Shown: positions 7,618-16,895, counted from the stretch's first letter. The stretch: DNA of 41,429 nt from Flavobacteriaceae bacterium (GCA_024644745.1 JAHEHF010000015.1:1-41429); one strand, 5' to 3'. Notes: generated from the sequence alone by a model not told the origin. Translations and numbers: made by a program.

Positions 7618-8136
7618 TTGAAAAAAGAAACTGCAAAATACAACCGGCTCATTGTCATATTGTCTGTGGCCATTCCTTTGATCGTGACCCTTTTATTTGG
7701 TGTCAAACTGGATATTGAATTACCCGTTTTCCTGCCACCCATATATGCAGGGATCAATGCCGTTACGTTTCTTATTTTGATTGTGGCTTTTTGGGCGATA
7801 AAAATGCAAAACCTTGTATTGCACCGAAGGCTCATGAAAACGGCCATTGCTTTTTCAGTACTTTTTTTGATCATGTATGTGCTATATCACATGACCTCTG
7901 ATTCAACGCCTTACGGAGGAGAAGGAACCATGAGAAAAGTATACTTTTTCATTTTGATATCTCACATATTTTTGTCAATCAGCGTAGTGCCTTTTGTGCT
8001 GATCACCTTCGTTAGAGCCATCACAAATGATATTGAGCGGCATAAGAAAATAGCGAGAATTACCTTTCCTTTATGGCTTTATGTTGCACTGAGCGGGGTT
8101 GTGGTCTATTTTATGATTTCTCCCTATTATTCCTAA
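7618..8136 (+). CDS. DUF420 membrane protein, oxidase biogenesis
   Basis: The 172-residue product has about five membrane helices and scattered conserved histidines (LHRRLMK, LYHMTSD, ILISHIF, IERHKKIAR), the pattern of the DUF420 family. Characterised DUF420 members (CtaM of Staphylococcus aureus) are needed for function of an aa3-type oxidase. The start is TTG, 1 bp after the SCO stop codon; no in-frame ATG precedes the first helix. A small imperfect hairpin (about 8147-8167) follows the gene but has no convincing T tract. Confidence 0.9.
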   Translation: MKKETAKYNRLIVILSVAIPLIVTLLFGVKLDIELPVFLPPIYAGINAVTFLILIVAFWAIKMQNLVLHRRLMKTAIAFSVLFLIMYVLYHMTSDSTPYGGEGTMRKVYFFILISHIFLSISVVPFVLITFVRAITNDIERHKKIARITFPLWLYVALSGVVVYFMISPYYS

Positions 8137-8272
8137 GAAAAAGAGGCATGCAGATGCCCCTCGGTTTAAAAAAGAACTACCTTTTATTTCGATTGAAATT
8201 CCTGTGGGATGATTTGACTGCAATTTTCATAAGAAACGCAGTATTGGTGAATATTATATTTTGAAAGCCAAT

Positions 8273-8311
8273 ATTGATCTCACAGGTAAGTCATTCACCT
8301 GTGAGATCAAT
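8273..8311. repeat. Perfect 15-bp inverted repeat between convergent genes
   Basis: ATTGATCTCACAGGT (8273-8287) and its exact complement (8297-8311) flank a 9-nt loop. The element lies between the convergent DUF420 and 8322-9101 genes. It would form a very stable RNA hairpin on either strand and probably ends transcription from both sides, but it lacks a U tract. Confidence 0.75.
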
Positions 8312-8321
8312 GCAGGAATAA

Positions 8322-9101
8322 TTACCTGACTTTTTTTATCAAAGTTCCCAAATACGTAAACTTCATGTCCCTCAGGGCAATCCCTTCTCTCATTTTTTTG
8401 GTGTCTTCTTCACTCAAAGGGGTATTATCATTACCACGACTAAAGAACTGGTTATAATCCTTGTACATATCAAAAGTCATGTGAGTGGCATAGGTGTCAC
8501 TTCCATAAGGGAACATGATTCTTGCAAATCCCCAATGCCCGAGGGTTCCATTTTTAACGGCTCTATTGTGTGACGTTTTGAAAAATTCAGACTCCGCTTT
8601 TTCATAAGCACCATAATTACCGTCCTCCACTTTCATCATGTTCATGGATGCAACAGTTCCAAGGGGCATATCAAAATCATCGTCAGTATTATCTATGTCC
8701 TGGAGGTATAACCTGTGGGTCAGGTCCCTGGATTTGGGCGTTTCATTCCATTTTTTATTAAGGTCTTCATCAGACATGTTAGGATAGGCTCCTTTTAAGG
8801 CGGCATTCCAATCTCCTGCTCCAGACATCATTTTTGCAGGATCGTCATAAAGGGTGACCACAAGGTACTGGGCGCCTTGCTTTTCCCCTCCTGGTTGTAA
8901 CTGCCAAAGATCCCAACCTGTAATATCTCCGTTCTTGACCCGCTGTTCATGGATCTTTTCCCAGAAGGTCTCAGTTTCCATGTAGGCCGCTTCTTGTTCA
9001 TTGTCGACATGCATAAATTCAAATAACAGATAAAGCTCTTCCTGAGCCGTTATATTACTGGATAATAATATAACTGCTAAAATCATTAAAAATTTTTTCA
9101 T
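8322..9101 (-). CDS. Secreted protein with two tandem alpha/beta-barrel-like halves
   Basis: The 259-residue product has a clear signal peptide (residues 1-19, ending SSNITAQ). The mature protein looks like an internal duplication. VDNEQEAAYMETETFWEKIH followed by QRVKNGDITGWDLW in the first half aligns with VEDGNYGAYEKAESEFFKTSH and NRAVKNGTLGHWGF in the second, and each repeat is followed by a YLVVTLYD- or YATHMTFDMY-like strand. Such repeats resemble dimeric alpha-beta barrel (ABM/EthD-like) domains, but no catalytic residue can be assigned and the function is unknown. The gene is alone and convergent with the oxidase group. Confidence 0.8.
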   Translation of the reverse strand: MKKFLMILAVILLSSNITAQEELYLLFEFMHVDNEQEAAYMETETFWEKIHEQRVKNGDITGWDLWQLQPGGEKQGAQYLVVTLYDDPAKMMSGAGDWNAALKGAYPNMSDEDLNKKWNETPKSRDLTHRLYLQDIDNTDDDFDMPLGTVASMNMMKVEDGNYGAYEKAESEFFKTSHNRAVKNGTLGHWGFARIMFPYGSDTYATHMTFDMYKDYNQFFSRGNDNTPLSEEDTKKMREGIALRDMKFTYLGTLIKKVR

Positions 9102-9252
9102 AATAGTTTGGTTTTATAAAAGTTAGAGTCTTAAGATACAAAAAAAATTGTATATTGATTTGGTAATCAGCAGTAAACGTGATTTTATTGAGTCTAAAAT
9201 GTGTTTTTTGGCTGGTTGCTTATTCTGAATGACAACCAAATTTTTAAGCATT

Positions 9253-10950
9253 ATGAAAACCAAACTCACTCTTGTTTTAGTATCCGTTTCAACTTTTTTA
9301 ATTTTAGTTTTTTATCTCAAAATAAGGAATCAACAGGAGTTTAAGGTGCCGCCCAAAGCGGGTTTGACCCTCACTAAATGTATATCGACTAAATTTTTAT
9401 TGGATGATGTCGATTCAACCCGGCAGATTGCACCCTTGTTTGATCATTTAGGAGCGCATGAATTTACGATCGAAACCGACGTTCCTAAGGCACAGGTATT
9501 TTTTAACCAGGGATTGAATCTCGCCTTTGCCTTTAACCATGCCGAGTCGCACAGGTCTTTTTTGGAGGCTTCCAGATTGGATCCGACTTCGGCGATGACG
9601 TATTGGGGGCAGGCTTATGTGCTCGGACCCAACATCAACGATCAGTTTCCAGATAACAATCGCAGAAGAAAGGCTTATGAAGCCATCCAAAAAGCCTTGC
9701 AATTGAGCAAAAACAGCCCGGCAAGAGAAAGGGACCTGATCATGGCCCTGTCACAAAGGTTTAGTGCGGATACCCTGGCGGATATTAAGAAATTGAACGT
9801 GAAATACATGAAGGCCATGACCGGGGTAGCGGATACCTATAAAAATGACCCGGATATTTTAACCTTGTACGCTGCTGCTGTTATGAATACGGTTCCATGG
9901 GATTACTGGGATGAAAACGGGAACCCATCGCCTCATGTACAAGAAGCCAAGCAGGCCCTTGAAAAGGCTTTCAGCCTGAATCCGGAACATCCCGGGGCCC
10001 ATCATTATTACATTCATATGGTAGAACTGCCAAAGCCTGATCTGGCCGTTCCCAGTGCGGAAAAATTGGCATCACTGATGCCCGGGGCAGGGCACATGGT
10101 TCATATGCCCGGGCACATTTATATGCGAGTCGGCCGTTACAAGGAAGCCGTTGAGGCAAATCAGGCTGCTATTTTGGTAGATGAAGATTATATATCACAA
10201 TGCTATGCCCAAGGACAGTACCCATTGGGGTATTATCCGCACAATATCCATTTTTTGTGGTCAGCTGCAAGCATGATGGGCAATGAGAAGCTTTCAATTG
10301 ATGCCGCAAAAAAGACGGCAGAAAAGGTATCTCTGAGCAATTTAAAGGAAGGACGATTTTTTCAAAATTTTGCGGCCACGCCTCTCTTGGCCTATGTAAG
10401 GTTTGGCAAATGGAATGAGATACTGACAACTCCGGATCCGGGAGATGCATATGCTTATTTGAAAATGATCTGGCATTATGCAAGAGGAATTGCATTTGTC
10501 AGGAAAGAAAATCTGAAGGAAGCAAAAGAGGAATTGCAGTTTCTGTATGACAGAGATAAGGATCTTGAACACGAAAATATTGCCCTGGTGGCCCATGCGG
10601 TTCTGGAAGGAGAGATCTCAGCTGCCCTGGGCGATTTGCCGGCAGCCATTGAACAATTGAAACTTGCGGTGACTTATGAAGATGCCTTGCCTTATGATGA
10701 GCCCGCGGTCTGGTATATTCCTACGAGGCAAAGCTTGGGTTTCTTTTTGTTAAAGGCGGGCCAGTATAAAGAAGCAGAAGAAATTTATCGTGAAGACCTT
10801 GCTTATTACAGGCAAAACGGTTGGTCTTTAATGGGTCTGCACGTAAGCTTGATGCAACAGCAAAGGCTTCAGGAGGCTCAGGATGTAAAGCATGAGTTTG
10901 ATCTGGCATGGAAATATGCGGATATAGAAATTGAGAATTCTATTTATTGA
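9253..10950 (+). CDS. Membrane-anchored or secreted TPR protein
   Basis: The product has about 565 residues from the chosen start. An N-terminal hydrophobic stretch (MKTKLTLVLVSVSTFLILVFYL) acts as signal or anchor. Most of the rest is helical with TPR-like units, for example FFNQGLNLAFAFNHAESHRSF, MRVGRYKEAVEANQAAI and LLKAGQYKEAEEIYREDLAYY. Between them is a conserved His-rich core (HHYYIHMVE and GHMVHMPGHIYMRVG), which hints at a metal site, although no known fold motif is complete. Related proteins are widespread in Bacteroidota without assigned function. An ATG at 9229 would add eight residues; 9253 is preferred because it starts directly at the basic n-region of the signal. Confidence 0.85.
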   Translation: MKTKLTLVLVSVSTFLILVFYLKIRNQQEFKVPPKAGLTLTKCISTKFLLDDVDSTRQIAPLFDHLGAHEFTIETDVPKAQVFFNQGLNLAFAFNHAESHRSFLEASRLDPTSAMTYWGQAYVLGPNINDQFPDNNRRRKAYEAIQKALQLSKNSPARERDLIMALSQRFSADTLADIKKLNVKYMKAMTGVADTYKNDPDILTLYAAAVMNTVPWDYWDENGNPSPHVQEAKQALEKAFSLNPEHPGAHHYYIHMVELPKPDLAVPSAEKLASLMPGAGHMVHMPGHIYMRVGRYKEAVEANQAAILVDEDYISQCYAQGQYPLGYYPHNIHFLWSAASMMGNEKLSIDAAKKTAEKVSLSNLKEGRFFQNFAATPLLAYVRFGKWNEILTTPDPGDAYAYLKMIWHYARGIAFVRKENLKEAKEELQFLYDRDKDLEHENIALVAHAVLEGEISAALGDLPAAIEQLKLAVTYEDALPYDEPAVWYIPTRQSLGFFLLKAGQYKEAEEIYREDLAYYRQNGWSLMGLHVSLMQQQRLQEAQDVKHEFDLAWKYADIEIENSIY

Positions 10951-10997
10951 GTTTTGTGGCAAGAGAGTGCTATGATATGAACTGATCGAGAATTAGA

Positions 10998-11029
10998 TTT
11001 GGTCAATCCTTGCCATTCGCTTAATTTTG
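10998..11029 (+). promoter_or_regulatory. Promoter of the small CxxC protein gene
   Basis: A -33 TTTG (10998-11001) and a -7 TAATTTTG (11022-11029) are 20 nt apart, close to the Bacteroidota consensus. The predicted transcript starts near 11036, about 53 nt before the ATG at 11089. Confidence 0.65.
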
Positions 11030-11088
11030 TGCTGATTTTTATGCATTGGGATATTCCTGATGTGTAAAAAATAAGAACCTGTGATTCC

Positions 11089-11307
11089 ATGCATAAAAAA
11101 ATCAGTTTACTTTTCGTGATCTTTTTGGCAGGTCAAAATACATTTGGCCAGTGTGCCATGTGCCGTGCAGTTGTAGAGCAGGGGGGCGAGCAAGTGACCG
11201 AGGGCATCAATTCGGGTATCGTTTATCTCATGGCTTTCCCTTACCTTCTGGTTACTGTGGCCTTCTATCTGTTTTACAGGAATTGGAAGCGTTCAAGGCT
11301 TCAATAA
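11089..11307 (+). CDS. Small membrane protein with QCAMCRA motif
   Basis: This 72-residue protein has an N-terminal signal-like segment (residues 5-21, ending FGQ), a CxxC pair in QCAMCRAVVEQ just after it, and one C-terminal helix (YLMAFPYLLVTVAFYLFYRNW) followed by basic residues. If the first segment is cleaved, the new N-terminus starts close to the CxxC on the periplasmic side. Similar small proteins occur in flavobacterial genomes near oxidase genes. The CxxC suggests a redox or metal role, but none is established to my knowledge. Confidence 0.8.
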   Translation: MHKKISLLFVIFLAGQNTFGQCAMCRAVVEQGGEQVTEGINSGIVYLMAFPYLLVTVAFYLFYRNWKRSRLQ

Positions 11308-11384
11308 TTTTTATAAAAATAGTGTAACAAATAATTCAACACTTCGTCATATAGGTCAAATTCGAATATTGAAATTTCACATAT

Positions 11385-12833
11385 ATGAAAGCTCCACTTA
11401 CCCTGATCTTATTGTTCACTTTCTTTTTATCTGCAACAGCGCAGGAAACCAAACCTGATGTTAAGAAATGGACACTTAGAGAATGTGTTGATTATGCCAT
11501 AGAGAACAACATCAGCGTCAAACAATCAGAGAACAGTATTGAACTTGCTGAAGTTGACAAAAGGAGCGCTATAGGTAATTTTTTACCGAATCTTAACCTG
11601 AGCAGCAGTTCGGGATGGAATTCGGGGCTTACTGTTGATCCGACTACAGGAGTACTTGTAAATCAAACGACGGCCACAGCGAACGGCGGATTTTCTTCGG
11701 GAGTTTCAATTTACAGGGGACTCAGAAATCAAAATGAACTGCGCCGAGCTGAATTGAATATCCTTGCAGGGCAATACCAGCTGGATAAAATGAAGGATGA
11801 TATCTCTCTTTTTGTGATCAATGCCTATCTCGATGTCTTGTTTGGAAAAGAAGCGGTTAATGTTGCCATTCCTCAGGTAGAGATAACAAGGGAGCAACTG
11901 ATCAGGACCAATCAGCTTGTAGAAGCAGGTACCCTGCCAAGGGGTGATTTGCTTGATGTGCAGGCTACCCTCGCCAATGACGAACAAAACCTTATCATCA
12001 CTCAGAACAATGTGCGATTGGCGCTGATCACTCTTGCCCAGTTACTGCAACTGGAAGATTATGAAAATTTTGATGTGGCTAACGAAGAAATAGAAACCCT
12101 GCCATTGATTAATCTTGCGGATTATTCTGTGGATAAGATATTTCAAAAAGCCCTGGAGACCAGAAACGAGATCAAACTCGCAGAGACCAATATTGAAATT
12201 GCTGAAAGTGACATAAAACTCGCCAAAGGGGCATTGCAACCTACGCTTTCTGGTTTTTACAACTGGAATTCAAGGTATTCCAACAGAGATATTCTTGTAG
12301 GTCAGGAAATTGACCCGAACAATCCGACAAGGGTCATTGGTCAGGTAGCCACAACAGGCGATGATGTGATTTCTCCTAATTTCAGCCCTATTATAGGCTC
12401 GGCTGAAGGTTTATTTGATCAGATCGATCAAAATAAGGGAAGTTCCTTTGGCTTCTCACTTCAGATACCTGTCTTCAATGGCTTTAATGCCTCGAATAAT
12501 GTCAGGAGGGCAAAGATCAATTACGAACAGCAAAAATACCAGTTGAAACAGGAAGAGCTCGATCTTGAAAAGATCATTCACCAGGTTTATGCTGATGCAC
12601 TGGGCTCTTTAAAACTTTATGAAGCGGCCAGGAGATCTTTAGAAGCCAGGGAAGTTTCTTTTCAATATGCCCAGGAACGTTTTGACGTAGGGGTTTTGAA
12701 CTCTTTTGACTTCAGCCAGATAAAAAACAGGCTTGTCCAGGCCAATTCTGACTTACTGAGGGCCAAGTATGATTTTATTTTCAGGGTTAAATTGTTGGAA
12801 TACTATTATGGGGTTCCTGTAGAAAATTTATAA
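11385..12833 (+). CDS. TolC family outer membrane efflux protein
   Basis: The 482-residue protein has a signal peptide (residues 1-19, ending SATAQ) and the OEP/TolC repeat pattern: WTLRECVDYAIENN at the start of the first repeat, long amphipathic helices (residues about 100-230 and 360-475), and a second strand pair around SFGFSLQIPVFNGFNASNNVRRAK. TolC-type trimers form the outer-membrane exit duct of tripartite efflux pumps. No adaptor or inner-membrane pump gene lies next to it, so the substrate cannot be inferred. TsaB follows 22 bp downstream in the same direction. Confidence 0.93.
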   Translation: MKAPLTLILLFTFFLSATAQETKPDVKKWTLRECVDYAIENNISVKQSENSIELAEVDKRSAIGNFLPNLNLSSSSGWNSGLTVDPTTGVLVNQTTATANGGFSSGVSIYRGLRNQNELRRAELNILAGQYQLDKMKDDISLFVINAYLDVLFGKEAVNVAIPQVEITREQLIRTNQLVEAGTLPRGDLLDVQATLANDEQNLIITQNNVRLALITLAQLLQLEDYENFDVANEEIETLPLINLADYSVDKIFQKALETRNEIKLAETNIEIAESDIKLAKGALQPTLSGFYNWNSRYSNRDILVGQEIDPNNPTRVIGQVATTGDDVISPNFSPIIGSAEGLFDQIDQNKGSSFGFSLQIPVFNGFNASNNVRRAKINYEQQKYQLKQEELDLEKIIHQVYADALGSLKLYEAARRSLEAREVSFQYAQERFDVGVLNSFDFSQIKNRLVQANSDLLRAKYDFIFRVKLLEYYYGVPVENL

Positions 12834-12855
12834 CTTCGCCCTTTAATCATTTATT

Positions 12856-13542
12856 TTGGGGATCATTCTAAATATTGAGACAGCTACAAAAAACTGCTCG
12901 GTAAGTGTAGCCGAGGGTTCGAAGACAATGGCACTGAAAGAATTAAATGAAGGTGCTTTTTCGCATGCTGAAAAACTGCATGTCTTTATCGAGGAGACAG
13001 TTTCAAAAGCCGGTCTCAAATTGAAAGATGTGCAGGCTGTTGCCGTAAGCAAGGGCCCTGGCTCTTACACAGGACTGCGAATCGGTGTTTCTGCTGCCAA
13101 AGGGCTTTGTTTTGCATTAGACATACCTCTGATTTCGGTCGCGACCCTGAAAAGTCTGGCGCTGCAGGTATCTCCTGAAGATGGGGGTGTCATCGTGCCA
13201 ATGCTCGATGCAAGAAGGATGGAAGTTTACAGTGCCGTGTTCAATGATAAGCATCATCAGCTTGGTGAAACGCAGGCAGAGATCATAGATTCTACTTCTT
13301 ATTCAGGGCTTCTTGAAAAGAATACTGTATATTTTTTAGGAGACGGCGCAGAAAAATGCAAGGGATTAATCAAACATAAGAATGCCAGATTTTTAACAGA
13401 AAAATTTCCATCTGCCCGGGAAATGGCAATTTTGTCAGCTCAAAAATTCGAAAATAAAGATTTTGAGGACCTGGCTTATTTTGAACCTTATTACCTGAAA
13501 GATTTTGTTGCCGGAAAGCCAAAAAATTATTTCAACTCCTGA
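12856..13542 (+). CDS. tsaB: tRNA threonylcarbamoyladenosine biosynthesis protein TsaB
   Basis: TsaB (228 residues) partners TsaD and TsaE in making the N6-threonylcarbamoyl group of A37 in ANN-decoding tRNAs. The ASKHA fold is recognisable from ILNIETATKNCSVSV at the N-terminus, AFSHAEKLHVFIEETV, and the conserved AVSKGPGSYTGLRIGVSAAKG block at about residues 65-85. The start is TTG: an in-frame TAA lies 12 bp upstream and no ATG precedes the first strand. The 3' end overlaps the convergent gene at 13527 by 16 bp. Confidence 0.93.
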   Translation: MGIILNIETATKNCSVSVAEGSKTMALKELNEGAFSHAEKLHVFIEETVSKAGLKLKDVQAVAVSKGPGSYTGLRIGVSAAKGLCFALDIPLISVATLKSLALQVSPEDGGVIVPMLDARRMEVYSAVFNDKHHQLGETQAEIIDSTSYSGLLEKNTVYFLGDGAEKCKGLIKHKNARFLTEKFPSAREMAILSAQKFENKDFEDLAYFEPYYLKDFVAGKPKNYFNS

Positions 13543-14249
13543 TCAATATGGGTGAAAAGCCTGATCATATCAGCATCCTTATTTACATCTATCCTGTTTG
13601 TTTTGATATAGTTCTTTAAGTTTGCCTCAAGAGAGGGAAACTGACGGATCAGTTCCTTTTTATTTCTCGACAGAAATTCCATCTGCCCCCCTTTTTTCAT
13701 AGAATAATCTTTAGAATCGACGAAGGCGGCAGGTACGTCCTGGTGATAAGAAGTCTTGGCTTTGACCACATCTTTGTAACGCTGCGTTTTTCGGGCGTAT
13801 AACTGAACCTTCTCTCCTTTATAAAGCAAAATAAAATACCCTTTTTTTAATTTACCTGACTCATCTGAATAGGATTCATAATGGTATTCCCTGTTATTGA
13901 TAAGCGCATAAACATCAGATGATTTAGACATCTCAACAGACCGCTCCTTGTCTTTGATCTCAATGACATCATTGTAAATGTTATAGCGCATGAAATAGGG
14001 ATTCGAAAACTTCAAATTATCATTCATGGCCTTGCCTATTAAAAATTCTTCATTTTCATAAGGACTTCCTTTTATTGATTTCAGGTCAACAGTGTTTTGC
14101 GACTCATTCAACCGGATTGTATTGCTCAGTATTTTTGTGCTCGCCACATTGAGTACCACATCATTTACTTCAAGGTGCTGTGCCTGGGCATAAGTCATAC
14201 CCCCCAGATGGAACAGGAATGATAGGTAAAGGAATATTTTTGTTTTCAT
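13527..14249 (-). CDS. Secreted protein of unknown function
   Basis: The product has about 240 residues from the ATG at 14249. A signal peptide (MKTKIFLYLSFLFHLGGMTYAQAQ) is followed by a Lys/Tyr-rich domain that I cannot place in a named family. The C-terminal part (NKKELIRQFPSLEANLKNYIKTNRID) looks helical. A longer start at 14261 would add MTIN; the shorter one begins exactly at the signal n-region. The stop codon overlaps the end of tsaB. The DUF255 gene upstream on the same strand lies 70 bp away, so the two may be co-transcribed. Confidence 0.8.
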   Translation of the reverse strand: MKTKIFLYLSFLFHLGGMTYAQAQHLEVNDVVLNVASTKILSNTIRLNESQNTVDLKSIKGSPYENEEFLIGKAMNDNLKFSNPYFMRYNIYNDVIEIKDKERSVEMSKSSDVYALINNREYHYESYSDESGKLKKGYFILLYKGEKVQLYARKTQRYKDVVKAKTSYHQDVPAAFVDSKDYSMKKGGQMEFLSRNKKELIRQFPSLEANLKNYIKTNRIDVNKDADMIRLFTHIDQELK

Positions 14250-14319
14250 GTTTATAGTCATTTTGATATTAAAATTAAGGAAAGCACTTTATCGAAGCAC
14301 TTGAATCTTTATATGATCA

Positions 14320-16479
14320 TCAAAAAGGTTGCCAAGGATCCTTTTTATCACTTTCAAAAGAGATATTAATTTGTTTCAGGGCCTCACTTACCTCATTTAC
14401 AGGTAATTTACATGCCCCGTCTATGCATATATATATCGTTGTCTGATTTGCGTCGTACTTGTACGTCAATAGAGGCAAATTGCTCTCTTTGGTGCTGCCG
14501 ACAACTAATTTATTCGGGATATAATACTGATTAAACTCTTTTATTTTTTCCAATGCATCCGGTCCTGAAACTGCAATTTCATAAAATTCACCCAGGTAAT
14601 TGCTGTATAAATTCAACCAGTTCGATGCGCCACCCCCATAACTTACCGCATTATTTTTCATGTTGTTCAACATGATCGATGCATTTTCAAGATAATGTTT
14701 ATTGGTAAAATAATGTCCGAGTTTGAATAAATTATGAGCCATGACCGAATTTGAAGAAGGAATCACATTGTCATCAGTTTCAACTTTTCTGGTGATCAGG
14801 CCACTTTGCAGGTCAGAGGTAAAGAAGAACATTTTGCTTTCCTCATCATAAAAATGATCGAATCCGTAATCTGTGAATTGTTTGGCAGATTGAAGCCAGT
14901 TGACATCAAGTGTCGCTTCGTACAAAGAGATAAAGGCATCGGTAACCGCAGCATAATCTTCAAGATAGGCCTGGATATTACTTTTGCCATTTTTATGATT
15001 CCTGAACAGGCCTCCATCTTCCTGAACCATGTTGTTCATGATAAAATGTGCATTTTTCAAAGCCATGTTGAGAAAGTGATCGTCATTAAATGTAGTGTAG
15101 GCATCTATATATCCCTTCAACATCAAGGCATTCCAGGCAGTAAGAATTTTATCATCCAGACGTGGCTTGTCTTTTTTGTTTCTTTCTGTGGCAAGTAAGG
15201 TTTTCCAATGCTCAATTTTATCTGTCAGTTCTTTATGATCCAAACTGTTCACAGAACAGAAAACACTATCTGATACCGACCTGATCAGGTGAAACTTGTC
15301 TCCTTCCCATTTTCCGTAATCATTCACGTTGTAATATTTTGAAAACAGATCGAATCCAGGACCCAATATCCTTTCGAGTTCATCTTTTTTCCAGACATAA
15401 AAAGCACCTTCTTCGAGCTCACCTGCTTCATTTTTGCTGTCAGCATCAAGGGATGAGTAAAACGCACCCGATTTATCGTATAATTCTGTCTCTATAAATT
15501 TTGTTGTTTCATAAACCACTGTTTTGTACAATGGGTTTTTTGTTGCCTGGTAAGCTTTGGCATACAGCGAGACCAGCTGTGCATTGTCATAAAGCATTTT
15601 TTCAAAATGGGGAACGTGCCAGTGGTCATCGACAGAATAACGTGAAAACCCGCCGCCAACGTGATCAAAGATGCCCCCATAGGCCATTTGCCTGAGCGAG
15701 GTATTCACATAGTCCATCATTTTCTGATCTTTATTCTGAACAGCATATCGCAACAGAAAATTAATATTGGCAGGCATGGGAAATTTAGGAGCTCCCATTC
15801 TTCCTCCATTTTTCTGGTCCATGTTGGGAATCCAGTTCGAAACAGCTTGTTCCAGTTCATTCCTGTCAAATTCAGCTGCAGCCTCATTCAATGTAATCAG
15901 TCCTGACTGCTGTATCCCTTCTGTTAGTTTTTCGGCGTACTCATTGGCTTTTTCAGGTTCCTTTTGATAGAGCGATGCCAATTGGCTTAGCGCATTTATC
16001 CATTTGTCTTTCGGAAAATAAGTCCCTCCCCAAATCGGTCTTCCATCGGGCAGTGCCACACAGTTCAACGGCCATCCGCCCCGTCCAGTAAGAAGCTGTA
16101 CTGCATTCATGTATATCTGGTCAACATCGGGTCTTTCTTCCCGGTCCACTTTGATATTGATAAAATTCTCATTCATGATGGCGGCCACTTCCGCATCTTC
16201 AAAACTTTCCCTTTCCATGACATGACACCAGTGACATGCGGCGTAACCGACAGAGATCAATATCAGTTTGTTTTCTTTTTTGGCGAGTGCCAGGGTTTCA
16301 TCATTCCAGGGATGCCAGTCAACCGGGTTGTGCGCGTGTTGAAGCAGATAAGGACTGGTTTCATTGATCAGATCATTGGTAAACGGGTGAGAAGTTTCCA
16401 TACTTGAGTTCTTTGTGTTTTTACAGCTAACAAGTAAAAGGATTAGCATAATGGCGAAAAGCCGAAAGGTCTTGTGCAT
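14320..16479 (-). CDS. DUF255 thioredoxin-fold lipoprotein (YyaL/SPATA20-like)
   Basis: From the ATG at 16479 the protein has 719 residues. It begins with a lipoprotein signal (LLLVSC, Cys19). A thioredoxin-like DUF255 domain follows (about residues 35-200) with [17 protein letters not shown] and the active-site motif [13 protein letters not shown] (C82, C85). The remaining two thirds form the (alpha/alpha)6-barrel-like region ([38 protein letters not shown]) related to glycan-processing enzymes. The family's biochemical role is not established. A longer GTG start at 16494 is rejected because it falls inside the -7 element. Lipidation would place it in the periplasm or outer membrane, unlike many cytosolic homologues. 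Confidence 0.9.
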   Translation of the reverse strand: MHKTFRLFAIMLILLLVSCKNTKNSSMETSHPFTNDLINETSPYLLQHAHNPVDWHPWNDETLALAKKENKLILISVGYAACHWCHVMERESFEDAEVAAIMNENFINIKVDREERPDVDQIYMNAVQLLTGRGGWPLNCVALPDGRPIWGGTYFPKDKWINALSQLASLYQKEPEKANEYAEKLTEGIQQSGLITLNEAAAEFDRNELEQAVSNWIPNMDQKNGGRMGAPKFPMPANINFLLRYAVQNKDQKMMDYVNTSLRQMAYGGIFDHVGGGFSRYSVDDHWHVPHFEKMLYDNAQLVSLYAKAYQATKNPLYKTVVYETTKFIETELYDKSGAFYSSLDADSKNEAGELEEGAFYVWKKDELERILGPGFDLFSKYYNVNDYGKWEGDKFHLIRSVSDSVFCSVNSLDHKELTDKIEHWKTLLATERNKKDKPRLDDKILTAWNALMLKGYIDAYTTFNDDHFLNMALKNAHFIMNNMVQEDGGLFRNHKNGKSNIQAYLEDYAAVTDAFISLYEATLDVNWLQSAKQFTDYGFDHFYDEESKMFFFTSDLQSGLITRKVETDDNVIPSSNSVMAHNLFKLGHYFTNKHYLENASIMLNNMKNNAVSYGGGASNWLNLYSNYLGEFYEIAVSGPDALEKIKEFNQYYIPNKLVVGSTKESNLPLLTYKYDANQTTIYICIDGACKLPVNEVSEALKQINISFESDKKDPWQPF

Positions 16480-16493
16480 AAAGTGACTTTTCA

Positions 16494-16501
16494 CAAATAT
16501 A
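16494..16501 (-). promoter_or_regulatory. -7 element of the DUF255 gene
   Basis: On the minus strand TATATTTG lies 14 bp before the ATG at 16479. With a transcription start about 7 nt downstream, the mRNA leader would be only a few nucleotides. The element contains the alternative GTG start and so rules it out. Confidence 0.7.
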
Positions 16502-16863
16502 ACACCATTTAACTTATATTTTATGTTAAAAATAAATACCCGGAAACAATTGATATATAAACTTTATCCTCTCAGTTTATCATTAGAAATCAATCTGAAA
16601 TCTCTGTTTGAAAATTTATATCTTTTCTATATGATTGGAGGTCACGAACCCATTTTAAGTCAAAGGGATTTTCTCTGGCTCTCTCCTTGGCGGATAATTT
16701 TTTGAAAACAGAAATTTTAAAATAAGAAATTGAATATCAGTAGTTTGCAAAATTTAACTGGGAAAAATCGAAACCTCAATGATGTTAATTAAAAGTTAAT
16801 TATATTTTAAATATTTACTGAAAAAGGTAACCTTTAGTTAACATATAAACCTTTTTTGTATTA
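16502..16863. other. AT-rich divergent intergenic region
   Basis: No gene is supported here. A 60-codon plus-strand frame at 16523-16705 has no family resemblance and atypical composition. The right part contains GTTAATTA at 16784-16791 and 16795-16802 (period 11 bp), plus a further GTTAAC at 16837-16842, ahead of the phosphate transporter promoter. They could be operators. Confidence 0.5.
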
Positions 16864-16871
16864 TAGCTTTG
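16864..16871 (+). promoter_or_regulatory. -7 element of the PiT transporter gene
   Basis: TAGCTTTG matches TAnnTTTG and lies 24 bp before the ATG at 16896. Its last three bases coincide with a TTG that would otherwise serve as an upstream start, which rules that start out. Confidence 0.7.
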
Positions 16872-16895
16872 CACCATAATCCGAAGTTTATAATA

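Noticed and set aside
16523-16705. 60-codon plus-strand frame in the DUF255-PiT spacer
   Set aside because: It is AT-rich with low-complexity composition, no recognisable domain and no promoter; it lies in a divergent regulatory region.
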